Assembly (NCBI RefSeq): GCF_002796985.1
Contig: NZ_PEKX01000007.1
Coordinates: 920,284 to 984,283 of the forward strand
From: Pseudomonas sp.
GTDB lineage: Bacteria; Pseudomonadota; Gammaproteobacteria; Pseudomonadales; Pseudomonadaceae
Reading direction: 5' to 3'
DNA: 64,000 nt
Positions 1-8,578 of this stretch are shown piece by piece. The position numbers were made by a program, and so were the translations under genes. Under the pieces are notes generated by a model. The model was not told the DNA's origin. It was given only the letters and a program-made list of their open reading frames with translations, and ran no database searches. Position 1 is the first letter of the stretch. Every line of letters starts with the position of its first letter.

Positions 1-1876
1 TTTCCGCCAGTTGGCGCACCTGCTGCGCGGTGTCCAGGCGGCTGCCTTCGATGCCGGTAAGCAGCACCACGAACTCGTCGCCGCCCAGGCGCGCCACGGT
101 GTCTTCCTGGCGCACGCTGGCCTCCAGGCGCGCGGTGACCATCTGCAGGATGGAGTCGCCGACGGAGTGGCCGAGGGAGTCGTTGATGTGCTTGAAGTGA
201 TCGAGATCGAGGAATAGCAGCGCGCCACGCAGACTGTGGCGCTGCAGCAGGGCGATCTGCTGCTTGAGGCGGTCCATCAGCAGCGCGCGGTTGGGCAGGT
301 CGGTCAGGGCGTCGTGATAGGCCAAGTGCTGGATGCGCGCCTCGGCCTCACGCAGCTCGCTGGTGTCGCGAGCGGTGAGCAGCAGGCAGTTCACGCCGCC
401 CAGCTCGATCGGCTCCACCGACACGTCTACCGTCTTGATTGTGCCGTCGCGGTGGCGGCCGCGCATTTCCAGGTGGTGGACGAAGCCGTCGCGGTTCAGC
501 GCGGCGATCATGTTCAGGCGTTCATCCGCGTCGGCCCAGATGTTGATGCCCAGGGCGGTCTGGTCGATCACCTCGTCGGTGCGGTAGCCGGTGAGACGGT
601 GGAAGCCTTCGTTGACTTCGATGTAGCGGCCGGTGTCGCGCTCGGTGATGGTGATGGCATCGGGGCTGGAGTGGAACGCCTTGGCGAACTTCTCCTGGCT
701 GGCCTTCAGCGCAGCTTCGGCCTGCAGGCGCCGGGTGACGTCGCGGAAGCTGGAGAGGATGCACAGCTGGCGGTCGACCCAGATCAGCCGGCTGGCGACC
801 ATGCAGGTAATGGGGTGGCCTTCTCGGGTGAGGAATTGCACCTCGATGTTCTGTAGCGAGTGGTCGCGCATCAACTGCTCGAACAGCCGCTCGCGAATCT
901 GATTGTCCGTCCAGAAGGTGATCCGGTGCGACGACTGGCCAATGACTTCCTCGGCCCGCCAGCCAAAGGTGCCGCAGAAGCTCGGGTTGACCTCGATGAA
1001 TTCGCCGTCGCGCACCCGTGTCACGCAGATCGGGTCCGGGCTGCCCTGGAACAGGCTGGCGAACTTTTCCTCGGAGGCTTCCAGGTTGCGTTCACGCACT
1101 ACCTGCTCGGTGATGTCGAGCAGGGTGCCCGCCATGCGCAGCGGCTTGCCGTCGGTGTTCCGGTAGAGCCGGGCGCGGCTCTCCAGGTAGCGCACCTCAC
1201 CGGAACCGAGCTGGGCGCGATAGGTGAACTGGTAGTCGCTGTCCGGCCCGCGAGCCAGTCGGGCGTAGGCCTGGCGCATGCGCTGGCGGTCGGTCTTGTC
1301 GACGCAGGCGAAGAACTCGCCGAAGGGGCCGTGGAAATCCTGGTCAGGCAATTCGTGCAGAACGGCGGCGCGAGTCGAGCCGTAGAGCAGGCCGCTGGGA
1401 ATGTGCCAGTCCCAGATACCCAGTTGCGCGGAGTCCAGCGCCAGGTCGAGGCGTTCCTGGCTGTCGCGCAGGGCCTGTTCCTGGGCACGTATGCGGGTGA
1501 TGTCGCGCACCGTGAGCACCAGGCAGGGGTGGCCGTCCTGTTCGATCTGGCAGCCGTAGATACGGGCGCTGCGGATTTCGCCGGTGCGGGTCAGCAGGGT
1601 GGCTTCGAAGCCATCGATCTGCTGCTCGGCGGCGATCTTGTCGAGCATCCGCTGGCGCTCGTCGAGGCTGCGCCAAAGGCCGAGTTGCAGGGAGGTGCGA
1701 CCGAGGGCCTCGTCGCGGCTCCAGCCGAAGCGCTCGACGAAGCTGGCATTGAGTTCGAGGAATCTTCCGCTGTCCCGGTCGGTGATGACCATGGCGTCGG
1801 GCGCGGTATGAAAGGCTTTGGCGAACTTGTCCTGGCCGTCGGTGGCGAGCGGGGGAAAGAGAGGATCGCGGCTCAT
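1..1876 (-). CDS. PAS-repeat sensor diguanylate cyclase (GGDEF), 3' end outside window
   Basis: The frame is open on the minus strand from an ATG at 1876 to the window edge, about 625 codons, so the C-terminus is missing. A purine-rich GGGGGAG sits just upstream of the ATG. I read four PAS-like modules: about residues 18-130, 145-265, 270-380 and 395-505. The first and fourth are close relatives (KFAKAFHTAPDAMVIT and KFAKAFHSSPDAITIT), which suggests internal duplication. A GGDEF domain follows, with RLGGDEFVVLL; the GGDEF pentapeptide is encoded at 85..71. Known families of this layout make cyclic di-GMP in response to a signal sensed by PAS. No membrane segment is seen, so it is probably cytoplasmic. 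An EAL domain could follow beyond the edge. Confidence 0.85.
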   Translation of the reverse strand, partial: MSRDPLFPPLATDGQDKFAKAFHTAPDAMVITDRDSGRFLELNASFVERFGWSRDEALGRTSLQLGLWRSLDERQRMLDKIAAEQQIDGFEATLLTRTGEIRSARIYGCQIEQDGHPCLVLTVRDITRIRAQEQALRDSQERLDLALDSAQLGIWDWHIPSGLLYGSTRAAVLHELPDQDFHGPFGEFFACVDKTDRQRMRQAYARLARGPDSDYQFTYRAQLGSGEVRYLESRARLYRNTDGKPLRMAGTLLDITEQVVRERNLEASEEKFASLFQGSPDPICVTRVRDGEFIEVNPSFCGTFGWRAEEVIGQSSHRITFWTDNQIRERLFEQLMRDHSLQNIEVQFLTREGHPITCMVASRLIWVDRQLCILSSFRDVTRRLQAEAALKASQEKFAKAFHSSPDAITITERDTGRYIEVNEGFHRLTGYRTDEVIDQTALGINIWADADERLNMIAALNRDGFVHHLEMRGRHRDGTIKTVDVSVEPIELGGVNCLLLTARDTSELREAEARIQHLAYHDALTDLPNRALLMDRLKQQIALLQRHSLRGALLFLDLDHFKHINDSLGHSVGDSILQMVTARLEASVRQEDTVARLGGDEFVVLLTGIEGSRLDTAQQVRQLAE

Positions 1877-1988
1877 GCGGCGCTCCCCCTGTGTCGGTCG
1901 GAGCCGGCCAACTCAGGCCGGTGATCGCGAAGTGACATGCGGACGGGCATTCGGGCCCCTTCTTCTAGTTCTGTCAGAACAATAGAGG

Positions 1989-2882
1989 TTAGGCCGTGAC
2001 AGGCGCAAGCCCCGCTGCCTGGGCGTCGAGCAGGCGCATGAAGGCCCGCGCAGCATTGGATAGCGTGCGCTCGGTATGCAGGATGTAGCCCAGTTGGCGG
2101 CTGAGCTGGATGTCCTGCAGCGGCAGGCGGACGACGCTGTCATCGAGCATGGTGCGCGGCAGTACGCTCCAGGCCAGGCCGATGGAAACCATCATCTTGA
2201 TGGTCTCCATGTAGTTGGTGCTCATGCCGATGTTGGGCGTCAGCCCCTCGGCCTCGAACATGCGCCGCACGATGTGGTGGGTGAAGGTGTTGCCGCCGGG
2301 GAACACCGCCGGGTGCGCTGCCACGTCGGCAAGGAATACCGGGCCTTGCACGGACAGCGGGTGCTCCGGGGCGGCGACGAAGTCCAGCGGGTCGTCCCAC
2401 ACCGGCACGGCGCGCACCGGCTCGGCGGTCTCCGGGGCGAGGGTGATCACGGCCAGCTCGGCGCGGCCATGCAGAATCTCTTCGTAGGCCACTTCCGAGT
2501 CGCAGAACTGGATGTCCAGCGCCACCTGCGGGTGCGCCTTGGTGAAGGCGCGCAGCAGCGGCGGCAAGCGGTGCAGGCCGATGTGGTGACTGGTGGCGAG
2601 GACCAGCCGACCGCTCACTTCGCCGTTGAGGTTGGTCAGGGCGCGACGGGTGTCGTCGAGCACGCTGAGGATCTGGTAGGCGCGCGGCAGCAGGGCGCGG
2701 CCGGATTCGGTCAGGGTCACCTCGCGGCCGACGCGGTCGAACAGCCGCACGCCCAACTGGTTTTCCAGGGCGGCGATGCGCTTGCTTACCGCCGGCTGGG
2801 TCAGGTGCAGGCGCTCGCCGGCTTCGGAGAAGCTGCCGGATTCGGCAATGGCGAGGAAGGTGTTGAGGCTGGTCAGGTCCAT
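1989..2882 (-). CDS. LysR-family transcriptional regulator, divergent from leuCD
   Basis: The 297-residue product has the usual LysR length. Residues 1-60 form the winged helix-turn-helix (LTQPAVSKRIAALENQLG), followed by the effector-binding fold from about residue 90. It is transcribed away from leuC with 166 bp between the two starts, the usual layout for a LysR regulator acting on its neighbour. The same gene order is known in P. aeruginosa. Control of leuCD is inferred from position only, and the effector is unknown; a leucine-pathway intermediate would be the obvious guess. Confidence 0.9.
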   Translation of the reverse strand: MDLTSLNTFLAIAESGSFSEAGERLHLTQPAVSKRIAALENQLGVRLFDRVGREVTLTESGRALLPRAYQILSVLDDTRRALTNLNGEVSGRLVLATSHHIGLHRLPPLLRAFTKAHPQVALDIQFCDSEVAYEEILHGRAELAVITLAPETAEPVRAVPVWDDPLDFVAAPEHPLSVQGPVFLADVAAHPAVFPGGNTFTHHIVRRMFEAEGLTPNIGMSTNYMETIKMMVSIGLAWSVLPRTMLDDSVVRLPLQDIQLSRQLGYILHTERTLSNAARAFMRLLDAQAAGLAPVTA

Positions 2883-2932
2883 GTCGACTCCCTGCGCTCT
2901 GGAAGCGGCGCCCGGCTTTTATAACGCACCGT

Positions 2933-2998
2933 ATTCCTCGTGGGAATCCTTTGGATGAAAAATATGAATTTGAGTTATTCGGTGCCTTTCCATAGGAT
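2933..2998 (+). promoter_or_regulatory. LysR/leuC divergent region: candidate LysR box and leuC promoter
   Basis: ATTCC-N5-GGAAT at 2933-2947 is a perfect interrupted dyad and contains the T-N11-A pattern of LysR sites (T2934, A2946). Downstream, TTGAGT (2970-2975) and TAGGAT (2993-2998) are 17 bp apart, each 4 of 6 to the sigma-70 consensus. They would give a leuC leader of roughly 45 nt. The box lies about 20 bp upstream of the -35 element, which suits activation. The assignment is by pattern only. Confidence 0.4.
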
Positions 2999-3048
2999 CA
3001 TCCCCACAAGCCCAAGGGGCATAGAAAGACGCTGATGAGGACTCTCTG

Positions 3049-4476
3049 ATGGCCGGCAAGACGCTCTACGACAAACTCTGGGAAATGCACGAGGTGAAGC
3101 GCCGTGACGATGGTTCGTCGCTCATCTACATCGACCGCCACATCCTCCACGAAGTGACCTCGCCGCAGGCCTTCGAAGGCCTGCGCCTGGCCGGCCGCAA
3201 GCCGTGGCGCATCGACGCGAACATCGCGACCCCGGACCACAACGTGCCGACCACTCTGGTCGAGCGCAAGGGCGGCCTCGCGGCCATCGCCGACGAAGTG
3301 TCGCGCATCCAGGTCCAGACCCTGGACGAGAACTGCGATGACTTCGGCATCCTCGAGTTCAAGATGAACGACGTTCGCCAGGGCATCGTTCACGTGGTCG
3401 GCCCGGAGCAGGGCGCGACCTTGCCGGGCATGACCGTGGTCTGCGGCGACTCGCACACCTCGACCCATGGCGCTTTCGGCGCGCTGGCCCACGGCATCGG
3501 CACTTCCGAGGTGGAGCATGTGCTCGCCACCCAGTGCCTGGTTGCCAAGAAGATGAAGAACATGCAGGTCCGCGTGGAAGGCAAATTGCCCTTCGGCGTG
3601 ACCGCCAAGGACATCGTCCTCGCGGTGATCGGCAAGATCGGTACCGCCGGCGGCAACGGCCATGCCCTGGAATTCGCCGGCAGCGCCATCCGTGACCTGT
3701 CCATGGAAGGCCGCATGACCATCTGCAACATGTCCATCGAAGCGGGCGCTCGCGTCGGCATGGTGGCGTGCGACCAGAAGACCGTCGAATACGTGAAGGG
3801 CCGTCCGTTCTCGCCGCAGGGCAGTGATTGGGACAAGGCGGTGGAAGCCTGGGGCGACCTGGTTTCCGACGCCGATGCGCACTTCGACACCATCGTCGAG
3901 CTGCGTGCCGAGGACATCAAGCCGCAGGTCAGCTGGGGGACTTCCCCGGAGATGGTCCTCGCGGTGGACCAGAACGTGCCGGACCCGGCGGCCGAAGCCG
4001 ATGCGGTCAAGCGCGACTCCATCGTCCGTGCCCTCAAGTACATGGGCCTGAACGCCAACCAGGCGATCACCGATATCCAGCTGGATCGCGTGTTCATCGG
4101 CTCCTGCACCAACTCGCGCATCGAAGACCTGCGCGCCGCCGCCGCCGTGGCCAAGGGCCGCAAGGTCGCTGCCACCGTCAAGCAGGCGCTGGTCGTGCCG
4201 GGCTCGGGCCTGGTGAAAGCCCAGGCCGAACAGGAAGGCCTGGACAAGATCTTCATCGAGGCCGGCTTCGAATGGCGTGAACCGGGCTGCTCCATGTGCC
4301 TGGCGATGAACCCGGACCGCCTGGAGAGCGGCGAGCACTGCGCTTCCACCTCCAACCGCAACTTCGAAGGCCGCCAGGGCGCCGGTGGTCGTACCCACCT
4401 GGTGAGTCCGGCGATGGCCGCCGCGGCTGCCGTGACCGGCCGTTTCATCGACGTACGTGAATTGATGCAGGCCTGA
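3049..4476 (+). CDS. leuC: 3-isopropylmalate dehydratase large subunit
   Basis: The 475-residue protein is the aconitase-family large subunit that, with LeuD, isomerises 2-isopropylmalate to 3-isopropylmalate in leucine synthesis. The three cysteines expected to hold the 4Fe-4S cluster are visible: C353 in FIGSCTNSR, and C414 and C417 in GCSMC. The N-terminus (MAGKTLYDKLWE) and CGDSHTSTHGAFG near residue 130 are typical. Length matches the bacterial family. leuD starts 11 nt after the stop, so the two subunits are co-transcribed. The start is set by family N-terminus and by the GAGGACTCTCTG stretch just upstream. Confidence 0.97.
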   Translation: MAGKTLYDKLWEMHEVKRRDDGSSLIYIDRHILHEVTSPQAFEGLRLAGRKPWRIDANIATPDHNVPTTLVERKGGLAAIADEVSRIQVQTLDENCDDFGILEFKMNDVRQGIVHVVGPEQGATLPGMTVVCGDSHTSTHGAFGALAHGIGTSEVEHVLATQCLVAKKMKNMQVRVEGKLPFGVTAKDIVLAVIGKIGTAGGNGHALEFAGSAIRDLSMEGRMTICNMSIEAGARVGMVACDQKTVEYVKGRPFSPQGSDWDKAVEAWGDLVSDADAHFDTIVELRAEDIKPQVSWGTSPEMVLAVDQNVPDPAAEADAVKRDSIVRALKYMGLNANQAITDIQLDRVFIGSCTNSRIEDLRAAAAVAKGRKVAATVKQALVVPGSGLVKAQAEQEGLDKIFIEAGFEWREPGCSMCLAMNPDRLESGEHCASTSNRNFEGRQGAGGRTHLVSPAMAAAAAVTGRFIDVRELMQA

Positions 4477-4487
4477 GGAGACCGAAC

Positions 4488-5132
4488 ATGAAAGCCTTTA
4501 CCCAGCACACCGGTCTCGTCGCACCGCTCGACCGCGCCAACGTCGACACCGACCAGATCATTCCCAAGCAATTCCTCAAATCGATCAAGCGCAGCGGCTT
4601 CGGCCCGAACCTGTTCGACGAGTGGCGCTACCTCGACGTGGGCCAGCCGAACCAGGACAACTCCAAGCGTCCGGTCAACAAGGACTTCGTCCTCAACTTC
4701 CCGCGCTTCCAGGGCGCCAGCGTGCTGCTGGCCCGCGAGAACTTCGGATGTGGCTCCTCCCGCGAGCACGCGCCGTGGGCGCTGGACGAGTACGGCTTCC
4801 GCACCGTGATCGCGCCGAGCTTCGCTGACATCTTCTTCAACAACAGCTTCAAGAACGGCTTGCTGCCGATCATCCTGAAGGACGAAGAAGTCGACGAGCT
4901 GTTCCAGCAGTGCGAGGCCACCGAGGGTTACCAACTGACCGTCGACCTCGCCGCACAGACCGTGACCCGCCCGGACGGCAAGCAGTACAGCTTCGAAGTG
5001 GATGCGTTCCGCAAGCACTGCCTGCTCAATGGCCTGGACGACATCGGCCTGACCCTGCAGGACGCCGAGGCAATCCGCAGTTTCGAAACCGGCTACAAGC
5101 AGAACCAGCCCTGGTTGTTCCGCGACGCCTGA
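4488..5132 (+). CDS. leuD: 3-isopropylmalate dehydratase small subunit
   Basis: The 214-residue swivel-domain subunit partners LeuC in the isopropylmalate isomerase. Family marks are NVDTDQIIPKQFLKS near the N-terminus and NFGCGSSREHAPWAL around residue 85, which contributes to substrate binding. AGGAGACCGAAC precedes the ATG. It lies between leuC (11 nt upstream) and a methyltransferase gene (30 nt downstream), so all three are probably one transcript. Nothing unusual is seen. Confidence 0.97.
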   Translation: MKAFTQHTGLVAPLDRANVDTDQIIPKQFLKSIKRSGFGPNLFDEWRYLDVGQPNQDNSKRPVNKDFVLNFPRFQGASVLLARENFGCGSSREHAPWALDEYGFRTVIAPSFADIFFNNSFKNGLLPIILKDEEVDELFQQCEATEGYQLTVDLAAQTVTRPDGKQYSFEVDAFRKHCLLNGLDDIGLTLQDAEAIRSFETGYKQNQPWLFRDA

Positions 5133-5162
5133 TCGGCGTCGCACCCCAAGAAGGAGAAAGCC

Positions 5163-5927
5163 ATGACCGAGAGTCGCCACGAGCAAGTGGTCCAGCGCCA
5201 GTTCGGCGCCCAGGCCAACGCTTACCTGACCAGCGCCGTACACGCCCAGGGCGAGGAATTCGCCCAGCTGCGCGAGCGACTGTCGGCGACTACCGGTGCG
5301 CGCGTGCTGGACCTGGGTTGCGGGGCAGGGCATGTGAGCTTCAACGTCGCGCCGCTGGCCGGCGAAGTGGTGGCTTACGACCTGTCCCAGCAGATGCTCG
5401 ACGTGGTGGCCTCGGCCGCCACCGAGCGCGGCCTGGGCAACATCGTCACGCGCTGTGGCGTTGCCGAGCAACTGCCGTTCGAGGACGGCGAGTTCGACTT
5501 CGTCTTCAGCCGTTATTCCGCGCACCACTGGCGGGATGTTGGCCAGGCGTTGCGCGAAGTGCGCCGGGTGCTCAAGCCGGGCGGCGTGGTCTGCTTCATC
5601 GACGTCGCGGCGCCGGGCTTGCCTCTGCTGGACACCTATCTGCAGACTGTCGAGGTCTTGCGCGACACCAGCCACGTGCGTGACTACTCCCCGTCGGAGT
5701 GGGCGCGTCTGGTCGGCGAGGCCGGTCTTGCGGTGACTGCCGCCAAGCGCCAGCGCCTGCGTCTGGAGTTCACTTCCTGGGTCGAGCGCATGCGCACTCC
5801 CGAAGTGATGCGCCAGGCCATTCGTACCCTGCAGCTTTCGATGGGCGACGAGGTGCGCGAGTATTTCGAGATCGATGCCGAGGGCTCTTTCAGCACCGAT
5901 GTGCTGGTGCTCTGGGCGGAGCGCTGA
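5163..5927 (+). CDS. Class I SAM-dependent methyltransferase
   Basis: The 254-residue protein has SAM-binding motif I (VLDLGCGAGHVS, about residues 49-60), an acidic loop (AYDLSQQML) and the later RYSAHHW and LKPGGVVCFID segments of small-molecule methyltransferases of the UbiE/MenG-like group. AAGGAG is well spaced before the ATG. It sits between leuD and leuB, followed by a strong hairpin. The same insertion is known in P. aeruginosa, where this gene is an uncharacterised hypothetical. The substrate cannot be read from sequence, and no link to leucine synthesis is evident beyond position. Confidence 0.85.
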   Translation: MTESRHEQVVQRQFGAQANAYLTSAVHAQGEEFAQLRERLSATTGARVLDLGCGAGHVSFNVAPLAGEVVAYDLSQQMLDVVASAATERGLGNIVTRCGVAEQLPFEDGEFDFVFSRYSAHHWRDVGQALREVRRVLKPGGVVCFIDVAAPGLPLLDTYLQTVEVLRDTSHVRDYSPSEWARLVGEAGLAVTAAKRQRLRLEFTSWVERMRTPEVMRQAIRTLQLSMGDEVREYFEIDAEGSFSTDVLVLWAER

Positions 5928-5942
5928 ATTCAAGCTTCTGAT

Positions 5943-5972
5943 CGCCCCGGATGGCACGAGCCATCCGGGGCG
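5943..5972 (+). terminator. Hairpin between the methyltransferase gene and leuB
   Basis: A perfect 12-bp stem (CGCCCCGGATGG and its complement) closes a 6-nt loop and is followed by TTACGTTATTTG, a weak U-tract. It starts 15 nt after the methyltransferase stop. It probably ends or attenuates the leuCD transcript before leuB. Confidence 0.6.
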
Positions 5973-6031
5973 TTACGTTATTTGCCAGGCGTCGCTGTAA
6001 AAGTCGGCGTCTTAAAAGAGAGAGCAGAGAG

Positions 6032-7114
6032 ATGAGCAAGCAGATTCTGGTTCTTCCCGGTGACGGTATCGGCCCGGAAATCATGGCCGAAGCGGTCAAG
6101 GTGCTGGAGCTGGCCAACGACAAGTTCGCCCTGGGCTTCGAACTGACCGAAGACGTGATCGGCGGCGCCGCCATCGACAAGCACGGTGTACCGCTGGCCG
6201 ACGAGACCCTGGAGCGCGCGCGCAACTCCGACGCCGTTCTGCTGGGCGCCGTGGGCGGCCCGAAGTGGGACAAGATCGAGCGTGACATCCGCCCCGAGCG
6301 CGGCCTGCTGAAGATCCGCTCGCAACTGGGCCTGTTCGGCAACCTGCGCCCGGCCATCCTCTACCCGCAACTGGCCGATGCCTCCAGCCTGAAGCCGGAA
6401 GTGGTCGCCGGCCTGGATATCCTCATCGTCCGCGAGCTGACCGGCGGCATCTACTTCGGTCAGCCACGCGAGCAGCGTGTGCTGGAGAACGGCGAGCGTC
6501 AGGCGTACGACACCCTGCCGTACAGCGAGAGTGAAATCCGCCGCATCGCCCGCGTCGGCTTCGACATGGCCCGAGTGCGCGGCAAGAAGCTCTGCTCGGT
6601 GGACAAGGCCAACGTCCTGGCCTCCAGCCAGCTGTGGCGTGAAGTGGTCGAAGAAGTCGCCAAGGACTATCCGGACATCGAGCTGTCGCACATGTACGTC
6701 GACAACGCTGCCATGCAGCTGGTTCGCGCGCCCAAGCAGTTCGACGTGATGGTCACCGACAACATGTTCGGCGACATCCTGTCGGATGAGGCTTCCATGC
6801 TCACCGGCTCCATCGGCATGCTGCCTTCTGCCTCGCTGGATTCGAACAACAAGGGCATGTACGAGCCTTGCCACGGTTCCGCGCCGGACATCGCCGGTAA
6901 AGGCATCGCCAACCCGCTGGCAACCATCCTTTCGGTCTCGATGATGCTGCGTTACACCTTCAACGAAGGCGCCGCCGCCGACGCCATCGAGAAGGCCGTG
7001 AGCCTGGTGCTCGACCAGGGCCTGCGCACCGGTGACATCTGGTCCGAAGGCTGCACCAAGGTCGGTACCCGCGAAATGGGCGACGCGGTAGTCGCAGCAC
7101 TGCGGAATCTGTAA
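6032..7114 (+). CDS. leuB: 3-isopropylmalate dehydrogenase
   Basis: The 360-residue enzyme oxidises and decarboxylates 3-isopropylmalate with NAD in leucine synthesis. ILVLPGDGIGPEIM at the N-terminus, RELTGGIYFG in the middle, and the metal-binding and cofactor region around NMFGDILSDEASML are characteristic. Length is normal. I chose the ATG at 6032, preceded by AGAGAGAGCAGAGAG, over upstream in-frame codons that would run into the terminator hairpin. asd follows after 80 nt. Confidence 0.97.
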   Translation: MSKQILVLPGDGIGPEIMAEAVKVLELANDKFALGFELTEDVIGGAAIDKHGVPLADETLERARNSDAVLLGAVGGPKWDKIERDIRPERGLLKIRSQLGLFGNLRPAILYPQLADASSLKPEVVAGLDILIVRELTGGIYFGQPREQRVLENGERQAYDTLPYSESEIRRIARVGFDMARVRGKKLCSVDKANVLASSQLWREVVEEVAKDYPDIELSHMYVDNAAMQLVRAPKQFDVMVTDNMFGDILSDEASMLTGSIGMLPSASLDSNNKGMYEPCHGSAPDIAGKGIANPLATILSVSMMLRYTFNEGAAADAIEKAVSLVLDQGLRTGDIWSEGCTKVGTREMGDAVVAALRNL

Positions 7115-7129
7115 TCTGTCCGGCTCGCT

Positions 7130-7161
7130 CGTTCCCGCGCCCCTGTAGGAAAGCGGGAACG
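7130..7161 (+). terminator. Possible hairpin between leuB and asd
   Basis: CGTTCCCGC (7130-7138) and GCGGGAACG (7153-7161) form a 9-bp stem with a 14-nt loop. The following bases (ACGGCCCTCTAAATATTT) hold only a scattered U-run. It could be a weak terminator or a processing site. Confidence 0.35.
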
Positions 7162-7194
7162 ACGGCCCTCTAAATATTTGAAGGTGTAGTAGCG

Positions 7195-8307
7195 ATGAAG
7201 CGTGTAGGTCTGATCGGTTGGCGTGGCATGGTGGGTTCGGTGCTCATGCAGCGGATGCTGGAAGAGCGGGACTTCGACCTGATCGAGCCGGTGTTCTTCA
7301 CCACCTCCAACGTGGGTGGCGAAGGCCCGTCCATTGGCAAGGACATTGCCCCCCTGAAAGACGCCTACAGCATCGAGGAACTGAAATCCCTCGACGTCAT
7401 CCTGACCTGCCAGGGCGGCGACTACACCAGCGAAGTCTTCCCCAAGCTGCGCGAAGCCGGCTGGCAGGGCTACTGGATCGACGCCGCTTCCAGCCTGCGC
7501 ATGCAGGATGACGCAGTCATCGTCCTCGACCCGGTGAACCGCAAGGTCATCGACAACTCGCTGGACGCCGGCACCAAGAACTATATCGGTGGCAACTGCA
7601 CCGTCAGCCTGATGCTGATGGCCCTGGGCGGCCTGTTCGAAGCCGGCCTGGTCGAGTGGATGAGCGCCATGACCTATCAGGCGGCCTCGGGCGCCGGCGC
7701 GCAGAACATGCGCGAGCTGATCAAGCAGATGGGCGCCATCAATGCCTCCGTCGCCGATGACCTGGCCAACCCGTCCAGCGCCATCCTCGACATCGACCGC
7801 AAGGTCGCCGAGGCGATTCGCAGCGACGCCATGCCCACCGAGCACTTCGGCGCGCCGCTGGCCGGCAGCCTGATCCCATGGATCGACAAGGAACTGCCCA
7901 ACGGCCAGAGCCGCGAAGAGTGGAAGGGCCAGGCGGAGACCAACAAGATCCTCGGCCGCTTCAAGAACCCGATCCCGGTGGATGGCATCTGCGTGCGCAT
8001 CGGCGCCATGCGCTGCCACAGCCAGGCGCTGACCATCAAGCTGAACAAGGATGTGCCCATCGCGGACATCGAAGGCATGATCAGCCAGCACAACCCCTGG
8101 GTAAAACTGATCCCCAACCAGCGCGAAATCAGCATGCGCGAACTGACTCCGGCGGCCGTTACCGGCACCCTGAGCGTTCCGGTCGGCCGTCTGCGCAAGC
8201 TCAACATGGGCACGCAGTTCCTCGGTGCTTTCACTGTGGGCGACCAACTGCTGTGGGGCGCTGCCGAGCCGCTGCGCCGCATGCTGCGCATCCTGCTGGA
8301 GCGTTGA
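7195..8307 (+). CDS. asd: Aspartate-semialdehyde dehydrogenase
   Basis: The 370-residue enzyme converts aspartyl phosphate to aspartate semialdehyde, the branch point for lysine, diaminopimelate, threonine and methionine. The NADP site is at the N-terminus (VGLIGWRGMVGSVLM). The catalytic cysteine is C135 in GGNCTVSLML, and QAASGAGAQNM follows as expected. Length and sequence type match the Gram-negative Asd group. A 12-bp hairpin ends the gene. An inactive-looking paralogue lies 1.5 kb downstream, beyond a fimV-like gene. Confidence 0.97.
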   Translation: MKRVGLIGWRGMVGSVLMQRMLEERDFDLIEPVFFTTSNVGGEGPSIGKDIAPLKDAYSIEELKSLDVILTCQGGDYTSEVFPKLREAGWQGYWIDAASSLRMQDDAVIVLDPVNRKVIDNSLDAGTKNYIGGNCTVSLMLMALGGLFEAGLVEWMSAMTYQAASGAGAQNMRELIKQMGAINASVADDLANPSSAILDIDRKVAEAIRSDAMPTEHFGAPLAGSLIPWIDKELPNGQSREEWKGQAETNKILGRFKNPIPVDGICVRIGAMRCHSQALTIKLNKDVPIADIEGMISQHNPWVKLIPNQREISMRELTPAAVTGTLSVPVGRLRKLNMGTQFLGAFTVGDQLLWGAAEPLRRMLRILLER

Positions 8308-8338
8308 TTCGCTCCCGCTGATACCGCCCCGTGACACT

Positions 8339-8367
8339 CACGACGCCGGCCTTGTGCCGGCGTCGTG
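8339..8367 (+). terminator. Terminator-like hairpin after asd
   Basis: CACGACGCCGGC and its perfect complement make a 12-bp stem with a 5-nt CTTGT loop, 31 nt after the asd stop. Only CATTTCG follows, so the U-tract is poor. The rest of the gap to 8578 has no gene that I can support. Confidence 0.55.
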
Positions 8368-8578
8368 CATTTCGAAGCACGAGAAGTTCCCCTTGTGTTG
8401 GTGAACCGCCGCACAAAAACGCCAGTCCAGGCCGCTGTCGGCCTTTTGGCGCCGGTTTCTGTGACGCACCCGCAAAAGCCAGCGGGAACCAGTCGCTATC
8501 CTCGCAGCCCGTCCATGGGGACAGGTTTCGGCGCGCCTTTTCGTGCCGGCCGACGGCAAGCAAGCAGCGGGGGAGAGG

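Noticed and set aside
236..1924. Plus-strand open frames in the first 2 kb
   Set aside because: The minus strand encodes continuous PAS and GGDEF domains, and the plus frames are shadows.
2883..3048. Leucine leader peptide or T-box upstream of leuC
   Set aside because: No short ORF rich in Leu codons and no antiterminator fold could be found.
3390..5957. 855-codon open frame on the minus strand across leuC, leuD and the methyltransferase gene
   Set aside because: It lies antisense to three clear genes, has no recognisable domain, and is explained by high GC in third positions.
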